A stretch of DNA of 64,000 nt from Phytopseudomonas straminea. Lineage in GTDB: Bacteria > Pseudomonadota > Gammaproteobacteria > Pseudomonadales > Pseudomonadaceae. Each line of letters opens with the position of its first letter. The first letter of the stretch is position 1. Location: assembly GCF_900112645.1 (NCBI RefSeq), contig NZ_FOMO01000002.1, positions 57,593 to 121,592 on the forward strand. Direction: 5' to 3'. Below are positions 8,521 through 17,827 of the stretch, piece by piece. The position numbers and the translations under genes were made by a program. Under the pieces are notes generated by a model. The model was not told the origin of the DNA. It worked only from the letters and a program-made list of their open reading frames with translations, and made no database searches.

Positions 8521-9393
8521 ATGATGCGCATTATGTTGTTCCTGGCTACCAACTTGGCGGTACTGGTTATCGCCAGCATCACCCTCAAACTGCTGGGGGT
8601 TGATCGCTTCACCGGCCAGAACCACGGCAGCCTGCTGATCTTCTGCGCCGTCTTTGGTTTTGCCGGCTCGCTGGTCTCGCTCTTCCTGTCCAAGTGGATG
8701 GCGAAGATGAGCACCGGGACCGAAATCATCACCCAGCCGCGCACCCGCCACGAACAGTGGCTGCTGCAGACCGTCGAAGAGCTGTCGCGCGATGCCGGCA
8801 TCAAGATGCCGGAAGTGGGTATCTTCCCGGCTTATGAATCCAACGCCTTCGCCACCGGCTGGAACAAGAACGACGCGCTGGTCGCCGTCAGCCAGGGCCT
8901 GCTCGAGCGCTTCTCGCCTGACGAGGTGAAAGCCGTACTGGCGCACGAAATCGGCCATGTGGCCAATGGCGACATGGTGACGCTTGCGCTGATCCAGGGC
9001 GTGGTGAACACTTTCGTGATGTTCTTCGCACGTATCTTCGGTAACTTCGTCGACAAGGCGATCCTGAAGAACGAAGACGGCCACGGCATTGGCTACTTCG
9101 TGGCAACCATCTTCGCCGAACTGGTGCTGGGTATCCTGGCCAGCATCATCGTCATGTGGTTCTCGCGCAAACGCGAGTACAAGGCCGACGAAGCCGGCGC
9201 ACGATTGGCCGGCAAGGGTGCGATGATCGCCGCCCTGCAGCGCCTGCGTGCCGAACAGGGCGTACCGGTGCAGATGCCCGACAGCCTGACCGCCTTCGGC
9301 ATCAACGGCGGCCTTAAGAACGGCCTGGCGGGCCTGCTGATGACTCATCCGCCGCTGGAAGAGCGTATCGAAGCCCTGCGCCGCATGGCCTGA
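8521..9393 (+). CDS. htpX: Membrane zinc metalloprotease HtpX
   Basis: A 290-aa M48-family protease that degrades damaged inner-membrane proteins, overlapping FtsH. TM helices lie near 4-24 and 36-56, the HEIGH zinc motif is at residues 142-146, further TM segments lie near 155-175 and 190-210, and the third ligand Glu is in [10 protein letters not shown]. The start has TTGAGGAG 12-19 bases upstream. A strong terminator follows. Confidence 0.95.
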   Translation: MMRIMLFLATNLAVLVIASITLKLLGVDRFTGQNHGSLLIFCAVFGFAGSLVSLFLSKWMAKMSTGTEIITQPRTRHEQWLLQTVEELSRDAGIKMPEVGIFPAYESNAFATGWNKNDALVAVSQGLLERFSPDEVKAVLAHEIGHVANGDMVTLALIQGVVNTFVMFFARIFGNFVDKAILKNEDGHGIGYFVATIFAELVLGILASIIVMWFSRKREYKADEAGARLAGKGAMIAALQRLRAEQGVPVQMPDSLTAFGINGGLKNGLAGLLMTHPPLEERIEALRRMA

Positions 9394-9406
9394 TCGAAAC
9401 GCAACG

Positions 9407-9433
9407 AAAAGGCGACCCGAGGGTCGCCTTTTT
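9407..9433. terminator. Bidirectional terminator between htpX and tpm
   Basis: AAAAGGCGACC and GGTCGCCTTTT form an 11-bp stem with a 4-nt loop and T-runs on both strands. It lies between the convergent htpX and tpm genes and serves both. Confidence 0.9.
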
Positions 9434-9450
9434 CATACTCATGATTCGCC

Positions 9451-10101
9451 CTAGAGCAGGCGCAGGTGGTAGGCCCGCTCATCCATACGCGTGAGGCCTC
9501 GAGCCCTGAAACGATCCTCCAGGGCATTCTGGCTTTCCAGCAATTCGCTTTCCCATATAGCGCCGTTCCAGCTGCGCACCTCGGCGTCAGTCACCGAGAA
9601 CGGTGGCCCTTCCATCAGCGCCTGGTCGTAATCCAGGGTCACCAGCAGGCCGTGGCTTTCCGGCAGCAGGATCTGCCGCAGGTGACGCACGTAGCGCTCA
9701 CGCATCTCGGCAGGCAGCGCAATCAGCGCCGCGCGATCGTAGAACAACGCGCAACCCGGCATATGGCGGGCTTCGAAGGCAAAGAAATCGCCGCAGAATA
9801 GTTCTACTCGGCCGTGACGATACACCTTGAAGGCGCCTTCCTGGGTGATCACCGGCTCGACGCCCTGCTCGGCGAAGAAAGCCGCGACCGCCACTTCGGC
9901 CAGTTCCACGCCCACCACGCGATGCCCCTGCGCCGCCAGCCAGGCAACATCCAGACTTTTGCCACACAAGGGCACCAGCACGGTCGCGTCGCTCGCACCG
10001 GCCACCGTCACCCAGTGACGTTGCAACTGGCCGTTGACTTGGCGGGCATGAAAGCCGATCTGATTGGCGTGCCAGCGTTGCAGCCAGAATGATTCCTGCA
10101 T
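9451..10101 (-). CDS. tpm: Thiopurine S-methyltransferase
   Basis: A 216-aa SAM-dependent methyltransferase of the bacterial TPMT family, which methylates thiopurines and in Pseudomonas also tellurite and selenium oxyanions. The N-terminus MQESFWLQRWHANQIGFH and the motif VLVPLCGKSLDVAWLAAQGH are diagnostic. The ATG at 10101 has GGAG six bases upstream; a start seven codons earlier exists but has weaker support. It lies next to htpX as in P. aeruginosa. Confidence 0.93.
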   Translation of the reverse strand: MQESFWLQRWHANQIGFHARQVNGQLQRHWVTVAGASDATVLVPLCGKSLDVAWLAAQGHRVVGVELAEVAVAAFFAEQGVEPVITQEGAFKVYRHGRVELFCGDFFAFEARHMPGCALFYDRAALIALPAEMRERYVRHLRQILLPESHGLLVTLDYDQALMEGPPFSVTDAEVRSWNGAIWESELLESQNALEDRFRARGLTRMDERAYHLRLL

Positions 10102-10206
10102 GTTTTGCTCCAAAACCATCAATAAAACAGATAAAACCGAGCAGACTTTACCCGTTGTTAGGCCAACTTGGCTGATAGATCATGCCTGCAATATCAGGAG
10201 AACACC

Positions 10207-10974
10207 ATGCAACCTAGCCTGTTCATTTCCCACGGTTCGCCCATGCTCGCCCTGCAACCCGGCGCCAGCGGCCCTGCCCTGGCGCGTATCGCCGCCAAGC
10301 TGCAGCGGCCAGACGCGATCGTGGTGGTCTCGGCACATTGGGAAAGCGAGACGCTGCGAGTGATGAGCAACCCGCAGCCGCAAACCTGGCACGACTTCGG
10401 TGGTTTTCCGGCCGAACTCTACCAAGTGCAATACCCGGCGCCCGGCAGCCCGCAATTGGCAGAAGACATCGTACAGCGCCTGCACGCCGCCGGCCTCGCC
10501 GCCGCCACCGATGACCGCCGCCCGTTCGACCATGGCAGCTGGGTGCCGCTGTCACTGCTCTACCCCAACGCCGATATCCCGGTGGTGCAGGTCTCACTGC
10601 CCAGCCGCCAGGGCCCGGGCCTGCAAGTACGGGTAGGCGAAGCACTGGTCGCGTTGCGCAAGCAGAACGTACTGCTGATTGGTTCCGGCAGCATCACCCA
10701 CAACCTGGGCGAGCTCGACTGGCGCTCCACCGGCGATGAAGCCGCGCCCTGGGCACTGGAGTTTCGCGACTGGATGGTCGAGCGGCTGCAGGAGGACGAC
10801 CTCACCGCGTTAATCGATTACCGCCGCCAGGCCCCACACGCACAGCGCAACCACCCGAGCGAAGAACACCTTCTACCATTGTTCTTCGCCCGCGGCGCCG
10901 GCGATACCTTCGCCATCGAGCACCAGGGGTTCACCCTGGGCGCCCTGGGCATGGACATCTACCGCTTCGACTGA
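10207..10974 (+). CDS. DODA/LigB-type extradiol dioxygenase family protein (YgiD-like)
   Basis: A 255-aa member of the class III extradiol ring-cleavage dioxygenase family (4,5-DOPA dioxygenase type). Candidate metal ligands are His in FISHGSPM, His in VSAHWESE and His in FDHGSWVPL. GSGSITHNLGEL is another conserved motif. The ATG at 10207 follows AGGAGAACACC. The real substrate of bacterial YgiD-like proteins is uncertain. Its last 16 bp overlap the convergent pabB gene. Confidence 0.85.
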   Translation: MQPSLFISHGSPMLALQPGASGPALARIAAKLQRPDAIVVVSAHWESETLRVMSNPQPQTWHDFGGFPAELYQVQYPAPGSPQLAEDIVQRLHAAGLAAATDDRRPFDHGSWVPLSLLYPNADIPVVQVSLPSRQGPGLQVRVGEALVALRKQNVLLIGSGSITHNLGELDWRSTGDEAAPWALEFRDWMVERLQEDDLTALIDYRRQAPHAQRNHPSEEHLLPLFFARGAGDTFAIEHQGFTLGALGMDIYRFD

Positions 10975-12323
10975 CAAAAGCTTTCCAAGGTGCTGAGCAG
11001 CACCTGCACCTTGGTGATGGATTCCTGATACTCGGCCTGCCAGGCCGAGTCGGCGACGATACCGCCACCGCCCCAGCAACTGATCACACCGTCTTTGGCC
11101 AGCAGGCTGCGGATGGCGATGGAGCTGTCCATCTCGCCACGCACGTCCAGATACAACAGCGACCCGCAGTAGGGGCCGCGTCGTGTCGGCTCGAGCTCAT
11201 CGATGATCTGCATCGCGCGGATCTTCGGCGCACCGGTGATAGAACCCCCAGGGAAGGCACCCAGCAGCAGATCCAGCGCATCCTTGTCGGCGGCCAGCTC
11301 ACCGGTCACCGCGCTGACCAGGTGGTGCACGTTCGGATAACTTTCCAGGGAAAACAGCTCGGGCACACGCACCGAGCCGATGCGGCAACTGCGCCCCAGG
11401 TCGTTGCGCAGCAGATCGACGATCATCAGGTTCTCGGCGCGGTCCTTGATGCTGGTGAGCAGCACCTGAGCGTTGCGTGCATCTTCCTGCTCGTCACGCC
11501 CACGCGGCTGGGTGCCCTTGATCGGACGCGTCTCCACCTGACCGCCACTGACGCGCATAAAGCGCTCGGGGGACAGACTCAGTAAGGTGCCGCCACCGGG
11601 CAGAGTCAGATAACCGGAAAACGGCGTCGGGCAAGCACCGCGCAACGCGCCATAGGCCTGCCAAGGATCGCCCTGATAGCGGGCCTGGAAGCGCTGCGCA
11701 TAGTTGACCTGGTAGCAGTCCCCGGATGCGATATAGGCCTGAATCCGGCCGATGGCCTCGGCGTAGCGCTGCGGTTCGATATCCGCCTTGAAGGTCGCCA
11801 GCAAGGCGAACGACACCTGCCCTGCTTCGCCTGTCAAAGGTTGCTCGAACAGCGCCCGCAAGCGCGTCTGCTCGGCTGCCGGCAAGGTAGGATGGAACAC
11901 CAGTTGGCTGGTCTGCGCCTGGTGATCGGTAATCAATGCCCAGGCGTAAAGGCCGAAAACGGCGTCGCCCAACCCCAGATCGTCCCGAGCCTGCTCAGGC
12001 AACGCTTCGATACGGCGCCCAAAGTCGTAGGCCAGATAGCCCAGCAGGCCACCGGCGAACGGCAGCTCGACGCCGGCGGGCAAATCGGCAGGCCCGAGTG
12101 CAGTGAGCTGCTCACGCAGGCGCGCGAAGAATGCGGCGCCCGATTCCTTCTGCAATGGCGTCAGCTCGGCCATCGGCCAGGCGCTGAGCAGGTCATAACG
12201 CCCACGGCTTGCCGCCGGCCTGCCGGCATCCAGCAACACCGCCCCAGGCGCCTGGCGCACCACCTGAAAATACACGGCAGGATCGGCCTGATACGGCAGG
12301 CGGTGAACGAGACAGATAGGCAT
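10959..12323 (-). CDS. pabB: Aminodeoxychorismate synthase component I
   Basis: A 454-aa chorismate-binding enzyme that, with the PabA amidotransferase, converts chorismate to 4-amino-4-deoxychorismate for folate synthesis. Motifs include LSLSPERFMRV, RPIKGTQPRGRD, GGSITGAPKIRAM and YCGSLLYLD. The related anthranilate synthase TrpE is usually longer, so PabB fits better. The start is uncertain: MPICLVHRLPY at 12323 matches the family N-terminus, but ATG 12332 and GTG 12335 are in frame and none has a clear ribosome site. pabC lies elsewhere in this window, at 37833. Confidence 0.88.
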   Translation of the reverse strand: MPICLVHRLPYQADPAVYFQVVRQAPGAVLLDAGRPAASRGRYDLLSAWPMAELTPLQKESGAAFFARLREQLTALGPADLPAGVELPFAGGLLGYLAYDFGRRIEALPEQARDDLGLGDAVFGLYAWALITDHQAQTSQLVFHPTLPAAEQTRLRALFEQPLTGEAGQVSFALLATFKADIEPQRYAEAIGRIQAYIASGDCYQVNYAQRFQARYQGDPWQAYGALRGACPTPFSGYLTLPGGGTLLSLSPERFMRVSGGQVETRPIKGTQPRGRDEQEDARNAQVLLTSIKDRAENLMIVDLLRNDLGRSCRIGSVRVPELFSLESYPNVHHLVSAVTGELAADKDALDLLLGAFPGGSITGAPKIRAMQIIDELEPTRRGPYCGSLLYLDVRGEMDSSIAIRSLLAKDGVISCWGGGGIVADSAWQAEYQESITKVQVLLSTLESFCQSKR

Positions 12324-12419
12324 TCGAGGCATCACGAAAACGAGGACGGCCGATTGTAGAGCCGCCGGCCGGATCGTCCTAGGGCTGACACGCGACGGTT
12401 CAGGTTCCAGAAACGACTC

Positions 12420-12440
12420 GGGGGAGCCATTGGCTCCCCC
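12420..12440 (-). terminator. GC-rich hairpin after deaD
   Basis: GGGGGAGCC and GGCTCCCCC form a perfect 9-bp stem with a 3-nt loop, 22 bp past the deaD stop and before pabB. There is no T-tract, so it may act as a weak terminator or as a 3'-end stabiliser of the deaD mRNA. Confidence 0.5.
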
Positions 12441-12461
12441 GAATCAGTGCTGCATTACGGA

Positions 12462-14135
12462 TCAGTCTTCGCGGTAGCGACGCAGTTTCAGCGGCTTGCC
12501 GGCAACGCGAGTGTCCTTGAGCTTGCCGAGCAGGCGCTCCAGGCCTTCCTCCGGCAGTTCCACCAGGCTGAAGCTCTCGCGGATCTGGATACGGCCGATG
12601 GCTTCACGAGCCAGGCCGCCCTCGTTGAGGATCGCGCCGAGCAGGTTCTTGGCGGCGATACCGTCACGGGCACCCAGAGCGGTGCGGCAGCGTGCACGGC
12701 CTTCGGCCAGCGGCATCGGCGCACGACGCTCACGCGGCTCACCGCTGCGCTCGCCATCACGCTCACGACGCTCGCGAGGAGCACCACCGACGCCCGGCAC
12801 CAGAGGTTGCTCGCGCTCGACGCTGGCCAGATCAAGAGCCTGGCCGTTGGTGGCCTTCTTCAGCAGCGCAGCGGCCAGGGCACGCGGGCTGCAACCGATG
12901 TCGGTGGTCAGGCGGTCGAGCAGATCGCCATGGCTGGCTTCGGCATCGGCCACCAGCGGCGCCAGGCTGTTGGTGAGCTTCTTGATGCGCGCATCCAGCA
13001 CCTGCTGGGCGTTAGGCAGCTTGACCTCGCCAACCTTCTGGCCGGTTACACGCTCGATCACCTGCAGCATGCGGCGCTCACGCGGGGTGACCAGCAGCAG
13101 CGCACGGCCATCGCGACCGGCACGGCCGGTACGGCCGATACGGTGCACGTAGGACTCGGGGTCGTACGGCATGTCGACGTTGAATACGTGGGTGATGCGC
13201 GGCACATCGATACCACGGGCGGCGACGTCAGTGGCCACGACGATGTCCAGGCGGCCATCCTTGAGCGACTCGATGACGCGCTCACGCTGGTTCTGGGCGA
13301 TGTCGCCGTTCAGTGCAGCAGCCTTGAAGCCCTTGGCTTCCAGGGCGGCGGCCAGGTCCAGGGTGGCCTGCTTGGTGCGCACGAAAGCGATCAGCGCGTC
13401 GAATTCCTCGACTTCCAAGAGACGCAGCACGGCGTTGGTCTTCTGATCGGCGTGGATCATCAGGTGCGCCTGCTCGATGCGCGAGACGGTCTGGGTCTTG
13501 GCTGCAATCTTGATGTGCTGCGGCTCGCGCAGGTGCTTCTCGGCGATGGCACGGATCGAGTGCGGCAGGGTCGCGGAGAACAATACGCTCTGGCGGCTTT
13601 CCGGCATGGCCTCGAAGATCACCTCGAGGTCATCCATGAAGCCCAGCTTGAGCATTTCGTCGGCTTCGTCGAGTACCAGATACTGGATGGTCGACAGCAC
13701 TTTCTCGTCGCGACGCAGGTGATCGACCAGACGGCCCGGCGTAGCGACGATGACCTGTGCGCCCTGGCGAATGGCCTTGAGCTGCGGGCCCATCGGCGCG
13801 CCGCCGTAGACAGCGACCACGTTCAGGCCAGGCATCTGCTTGGAGTAGGTTTCGAAGGCGGTGGCAACCTGCAGGGCCAGCTCGCGAGTCGGGGCGAGAA
13901 TCAGCGCCTGAGGCTCACGCTTGGCCGGGTCGATCTTCGACAGGATCGGCAGCGCGAAGGCGGCGGTCTTGCCGGTACCCGTCTGTGCCTGGCCGATCAT
14001 GTCCTGACCGGAAAGAATTACCGGGATGGCTTGCGACTGAATGGGAGAAGGCTCTTCGTAGCCGACTGCGGTCAGGGCGGAGAGAATATTGGCGTGAAGG
14101 CCGAGTGCGGCGAAGCCGCCGGTTTCCTGGGTCAT
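12462..14135 (-). CDS. deaD: DEAD-box RNA helicase DeaD/CsdA
   Basis: A 557-aa ATP-dependent RNA helicase involved in ribosome assembly and mRNA turnover, notably in the cold. Helicase motifs appear in order: Q motif (PIQSQAIP), Walker A AQTGTGKT, PTRELALQ, TPGRL, DEAD, SATLP, and RIGRTGRAGR in the second RecA domain. A basic RER-rich linker (about 445-470) follows, then a DbpA-type RNA-binding domain. The ATG at 14135 has GAGAGG seven bases upstream. A long untranslated leader precedes it. Confidence 0.95.
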   Translation of the reverse strand: MTQETGGFAALGLHANILSALTAVGYEEPSPIQSQAIPVILSGQDMIGQAQTGTGKTAAFALPILSKIDPAKREPQALILAPTRELALQVATAFETYSKQMPGLNVVAVYGGAPMGPQLKAIRQGAQVIVATPGRLVDHLRRDEKVLSTIQYLVLDEADEMLKLGFMDDLEVIFEAMPESRQSVLFSATLPHSIRAIAEKHLREPQHIKIAAKTQTVSRIEQAHLMIHADQKTNAVLRLLEVEEFDALIAFVRTKQATLDLAAALEAKGFKAAALNGDIAQNQRERVIESLKDGRLDIVVATDVAARGIDVPRITHVFNVDMPYDPESYVHRIGRTGRAGRDGRALLLVTPRERRMLQVIERVTGQKVGEVKLPNAQQVLDARIKKLTNSLAPLVADAEASHGDLLDRLTTDIGCSPRALAAALLKKATNGQALDLASVEREQPLVPGVGGAPRERRERDGERSGEPRERRAPMPLAEGRARCRTALGARDGIAAKNLLGAILNEGGLAREAIGRIQIRESFSLVELPEEGLERLLGKLKDTRVAGKPLKLRRYRED

Positions 14136-14355
14136 GGGTCTGCCTCTCGTGCATCCGCAAAGACCCATGTTCCAAAGCTGCACATGCCATGTAGGACCTT
14201 GTGGGTCACCCTGGCAGCAATGTAGGCGAGAATTTGCGAAGACTGTGGTGGTAATGAATCGTCAAGATAGCCCGCTTGGCGGACTGGCTGCCGGAAAGCT
14301 TCCGGGCGAGTTGCACTACTTGAACGGGGCCATGAATTGGCCGGCGCGTACTATA
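14136..14355 (-). promoter_or_regulatory. Long deaD leader with -10 element
   Basis: On the reverse strand TATAGT (14355-14350) is a good -10 box without an obvious -35. Transcription from about 14343 would leave a leader of roughly 208 nt. It contains a hairpin CCGGAA-GCT-TTCCGG (14291-14305). Long leaders are known for cold-shock csdA/deaD mRNAs, so a thermo-responsive role is plausible. The rest of the 328-bp gap, up to the SnoaL gene, shows no gene. Confidence 0.4.
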
Positions 14356-14463
14356 CCGGAATTCATATAGACGTGTGCGCTTTTTCACACAATAAATAGG
14401 ACAAAAGCAGGCGGCGGCCCCATTGCGACGCTATGCCGCAGCCGCCCGCCCCTGATCGATCAG

Positions 14464-14862
14464 TCAGGCTCTGCTAACCAGCTGCGCTTCGATCGCCACC
14501 TTGTCGACCACCGACCAGACCTCGGCGATTCTGTCGTCCCGAAAGGCGTAGAACACGTTCTCGCTGAAGGCCACCTTGCGGCCATGGACCGGCACATCGA
14601 GAAAGCGGCCTTTCGGGGTGCAGTGGAAATCCAGGCGGCTGGCAATCATCGAATCCTCGCAAGTCAGCAGGCGGATGTTGAACTGCAGATCGGGAATTTC
14701 CTGGAAGTCACGCTCGAGCATCTCGCGATAGCCGCTCAGCCCCAGACGCCGACCGTTGTGCACCACGTCATCGTGAACAAACTGCCCCAGGCTGGCCCAG
14801 TCCTGCCGGTTGAGGCAATCGATATAGGCGCGATACACCGAAGGTAGATCTTGATCGGTCAT
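14464..14862 (-). CDS. SnoaL-like / NTF2-fold protein
   Basis: A 132-aa single-domain protein with the SnoaL-like (NTF2 superfamily) pattern: an N-terminal helix (SVYRAYIDCLNRQDWASLGQF), HDDVVHNGR, GYREMLERDF and a C-terminal ENVFYAFRDDRIAEVWSVVD. Family members include polyketide cyclases, ester cyclases and many small-molecule-binding proteins of unknown role. No biosynthetic neighbours are present, so no substrate can be proposed. It appears monocistronic. Confidence 0.82.
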   Translation of the reverse strand: MTDQDLPSVYRAYIDCLNRQDWASLGQFVHDDVVHNGRRLGLSGYREMLERDFQEIPDLQFNIRLLTCEDSMIASRLDFHCTPKGRFLDVPVHGRKVAFSENVFYAFRDDRIAEVWSVVDKVAIEAQLVSRA

Positions 14863-15067
14863 GACAGGGCTCCGTCGCAGTGGGCTTGAGAGTTCGCAGG
14901 CTCAGGTGATGCGCTGAGCCCTGCAAGGCTCTAAAAGGACAGCGTCGGTGGCAGTTAATTCCTGGCGAGGCTGAGGCGCCCTTGGAACCTATTCATAATC
15001 TTTCAGCCCAGGCTCCCCGATTCTGGCAGCCAAGTTTGGCAAAAGCAGACGGTAAATGCGTGATTTT

Positions 15068-15136
15068 GTGGGAGGGGCTTTAGCCCCGAGCTCTTTACTT
15101 ACATTAATGAAAACTCGCGGCTAAAGCCGCTCCCAC
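15068..15136. repeat. Inverted pair of Pseudomonas REP sequences
   Basis: A unit starting GTGGGAGGGGC (15068-15089) is mirrored by a unit whose reverse complement starts GTGGGAGCGGC (15115-15136), 25 bp apart. Each holds its own short palindrome (GGGGCTTTAGCCCC and GCGGCTTTAGCCGC). The GTGGGAG head and paired layout are typical of Pseudomonas REP doublets. It fills much of the 342-bp gap between two genes transcribed leftwards. Confidence 0.85.
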
Positions 15137-15204
15137 GCGATCGCTGGGCGGCCGCCTCTGCCTTGTAATTGCCGCTTCACGAGCATGGAGATCGTGAACA
15201 GCCC

Positions 15205-15996
15205 CTAGCTCGCCATGCGCACGGCATCGATCAACGGCTGCAGCGAATAGCCGAGCTGCGGCTGCAAGGCCTTAGCGCGCTGACTCACCGTCTCGCGGTC
15301 GAAATGCTGATCCAGATCAGCTGGCACCAACACCACCACATTGCCCTCCACCACCGGGCATTCCCAATAATGGCGGTGATAGAGACCGCGCAACAGTGCG
15401 GCGCCCAGCGGCTTGCCGTCATCGCCGGCCCACTGGTTGATAATCAGCCAGCCGCCAGGGTTTAGCTTGGCCCGGCAATCGTCGAGAAAGCGCCAGGCCA
15501 GGTGGCCGACACCGGGGCCGGTGTCGGTGTAGAGGTCGACGAAGATCAGATCCGCCGTTTCCGCGGTAGGCAGCAACTGCATGGCATCGCCAACGCGCAC
15601 GGTCAGGCGCTCGTCGTCTTCCAGCCCCAGGTACTCCATGGCCAAACGCGGCACGTCAGAGCGCAGCTCGATGGTCTCGACATCGTCCAGCGGCAAAAAG
15701 CGCAGACAGGCCTGGGTCAGCGTACCGGCGCCAAGGCCAAGAAACAGCGCACTTTCCGGCGCCTGGTGGCACAGCGCACCGACGAACATGGCGCGGGTGT
15801 AGTCGTACTCCAGCCAGCTCGGATCAGCGGTGAACACGCAGCTCTGCTCGATCGCCTCGCCGAATTCGAGAAACCGGTATTCACCGACCTCGACCACACG
15901 GATCACCCCGAAGGCGTCGCGCACCTCGGCCAGCACCACTTCGTCCTTCATATCCTCCACCGGAGGCAAGCCAGGCATACGCAGATTCTCCACCAT
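15205..15996 (-). CDS. Spermidine synthase-like protein
   Basis: A 263-aa protein with the Rossmann fold of spermidine synthases and methyltransferases. ALFLGLGAGTLTQACLRFLP is the glycine-rich nucleotide loop, followed by VETIELR, VGDAMQLL and ADLIFVDLYTDTGPG, where spermidine synthases carry the DxxDPxG-like gate. That gate is altered, so true aminopropyl transfer is doubtful. It may be a methyltransferase-like relative. No SpeD is adjacent. The start at 15996 lacks a strong ribosome site. Confidence 0.8.
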   Translation of the reverse strand: MVENLRMPGLPPVEDMKDEVVLAEVRDAFGVIRVVEVGEYRFLEFGEAIEQSCVFTADPSWLEYDYTRAMFVGALCHQAPESALFLGLGAGTLTQACLRFLPLDDVETIELRSDVPRLAMEYLGLEDDERLTVRVGDAMQLLPTAETADLIFVDLYTDTGPGVGHLAWRFLDDCRAKLNPGGWLIINQWAGDDGKPLGAALLRGLYHRHYWECPVVEGNVVVLVPADLDQHFDRETVSQRAKALQPQLGYSLQPLIDAVRMAS

Positions 15997-16150
15997 CGCG
16001 TTACCCGGCTACCGCCGGGCTGGGCGCTGATTGTCGGCCATGGAGCACGCCGAGGTCACGTGCTAAATGCCCTGGGCACGAGCCGGGCGGCATGCTTGGT
16101 GTTGCGCGGCGATCGGTTACCATGGCCAATCGCCAACAAGAGATGCCGCC

Positions 16151-17497
16151 ATGAGTCAGCCCTGGAGCCCCGATAGCTGGAGAAGCCGCCCCATCCAGCA
16201 ACAACCTCAGTACCCGAACGCCGCGAAACTAGCCCAGGTCGAGCAGACCCTGGCGAGCTTTCCGCCCCTGGTGTTCGCCGGCGAGGCGCGCGAGCTGCGC
16301 AAGCAGTTCGCCGAGGTCACCCAGGGCCGCGCATTCCTGCTGCAGGGCGGCGACTGCGCCGAGAGCTTCGCCGAGTTCAGCGCCGCGAAGATCCGCGACA
16401 CTTTCAAGGTGCTGCTGCAGATGGCCATCGTCATGACCTTTGCCGCCGGCTGCCCGGTGGTGAAGGTTGGCCGCATGGCAGGCCAGTTCGCCAAGCCGCG
16501 CTCGGCCAATGACGAGACCCTCGACGGCGTCACCCTGCCCGCTTACCGCGGCGATATCGTCAACGGTATCGGCTTCGACGCGGCCAGCCGTGCGCCGGAC
16601 CCGCAGCGTCTGCTGCAGGCGTATCACCAGTCCACCGCCTCGCTGAACCTGCTGCGCGCCTTCGCACAGGGCGGCTTCGCCGACCTGCATCAGGTGCATC
16701 AGTGGAACCTGGATTTCATCGCCAACTCGACACTGGCCCAGAAGTACCACCAACTGGCAGACCGCATCGACGAAACCTTGGCCTTCATGCGTGCCTGCGG
16801 CATGGACAGCGCGGCCCAGGTGCGCGAGACCAGTTTCTTCACCGCCCACGAAGCCCTGCTGCTCAACTACGAAGAAGCCTTCGTACGCCGCGATAGCCTG
16901 ACCGGCGACTTCTACGACTGCTCGGCGCACATGCTGTGGATCGGCGACCGCACCCGCCAGGTGGACGGCGCCCATGTGGAATTCCTGCGCGGCGTGGGCA
17001 ACCCGATCGGCGTCAAGGTCGGCCCGAGCATGACCGACGAGGACCTGATCCGCCTGATCGACATCCTCAACCCGGATAACGACCCGGGTCGCCTCAACCT
17101 GATCGTGCGCATGGGCGCCGACAAGGTCGAGGCCGGCTTGCCACGGCTGATCCGCACCGTGCAACGCGAGGGTCGCCAGGTGCTGTGGAGCAGCGACCCG
17201 ATGCACGGCAACACCATCAAGGCCTCGAGTGGCTACAAGACCCGGGATTTCGCGCAGATCCTCGCCGAGGTCAGGCAGTTCTTTGCCGTGCACCACGCCG
17301 AGGGCAGCTACGCCGGCGGCATCCATATCGAGATGACCGGCCAGGACGTGACCGAATGCATCGGCGGTGCCAAGCCAATCACCGAGGCCGGCCTGTCGGA
17401 TCGTTATCACACCCACTGCGATCCACGGATGAACGCCGACCAATCCCTGGAACTGGCATTCATGATCGCCGAAACCCTCAAACAGGTTCGCCGCTGA
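16151..17497 (+). CDS. Class II 3-deoxy-7-phosphoheptulonate (DAHP) synthase
   Basis: A 448-aa type II (plant-like) DAHP synthase, the first enzyme of the shikimate pathway, joining phosphoenolpyruvate and erythrose 4-phosphate. Recognisable motifs are [49 protein letters not shown] and [15 protein letters not shown], with metal and PEP ligands in the Cys, His, Glu and Asp of these segments. The ATG at 16151 gives the usual [12 protein letters not shown]-terminus. Pseudomonads carry type I and type II enzymes; in P. aeruginosa one of the type II enzymes serves primary metabolism and the other phenazine synthesis. The context here suggests the housekeeping one. Confidence 0.92.
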   Translation: MSQPWSPDSWRSRPIQQQPQYPNAAKLAQVEQTLASFPPLVFAGEARELRKQFAEVTQGRAFLLQGGDCAESFAEFSAAKIRDTFKVLLQMAIVMTFAAGCPVVKVGRMAGQFAKPRSANDETLDGVTLPAYRGDIVNGIGFDAASRAPDPQRLLQAYHQSTASLNLLRAFAQGGFADLHQVHQWNLDFIANSTLAQKYHQLADRIDETLAFMRACGMDSAAQVRETSFFTAHEALLLNYEEAFVRRDSLTGDFYDCSAHMLWIGDRTRQVDGAHVEFLRGVGNPIGVKVGPSMTDEDLIRLIDILNPDNDPGRLNLIVRMGADKVEAGLPRLIRTVQREGRQVLWSSDPMHGNTIKASSGYKTRDFAQILAEVRQFFAVHHAEGSYAGGIHIEMTGQDVTECIGGAKPITEAGLSDRYHTHCDPRMNADQSLELAFMIAETLKQVRR

Positions 17498-17600
17498 GCG
17501 GCGCGTTAACCTGAACCAAGCGGACCGGCCAAAGGTCTTCAGAACAGGGTTTCGAGAGAAGAAAACGGCGAAGCCCATCATCCGACAGAAGGAGTCGCAC

Positions 17601-17768
17601 ATGCCCTGGTATGCCTGGTTGATCCTGATTGTGGCGATCGGCTCCATCGTTGGTGGCCTGCTGATGCTGCGAGACAGTGCCAAGAAGTTGCCGCTCAGTG
17701 AGGAGCAGCTCAAACGCATTCACGAACGCGAAATCGAGCAGAACGCCAAGGACGCACAAGATCGCTGA
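17601..17768 (+). CDS. Small DUF2897 membrane protein
   Basis: A 55-aa protein with one N-terminal membrane helix (PWYAWLILIVAIGSIVGGLLML) and a charged cytoplasmic tail. GGAG lies six bases before the ATG at 17601. The layout matches DUF2897, a family of short gammaproteobacterial membrane proteins of unknown function. It lies between the DAHP synthase gene and the CPBP protease on the same strand. Confidence 0.75.
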   Translation: MPWYAWLILIVAIGSIVGGLLMLRDSAKKLPLSEEQLKRIHEREIEQNAKDAQDR

Positions 17769-17827
17769 TCACACCGCGCAAGCTGACCCTGCCGCGCTGT
17801 AAACTGCGCCTCCAGCCAGGAGGCGCA

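Noticed and set aside
12447..14225. 592-codon open frame opposite deaD
   Set aside because: Antisense shadow of the helicase gene; sequence is Gly/Leu/Arg-rich without recognisable domains.
15068..15136. REP pair considered as a transcription terminator or CRISPR-like repeat
   Set aside because: Two inverted units only, with no regular spacers and no T-tract; it matches REP doublets.
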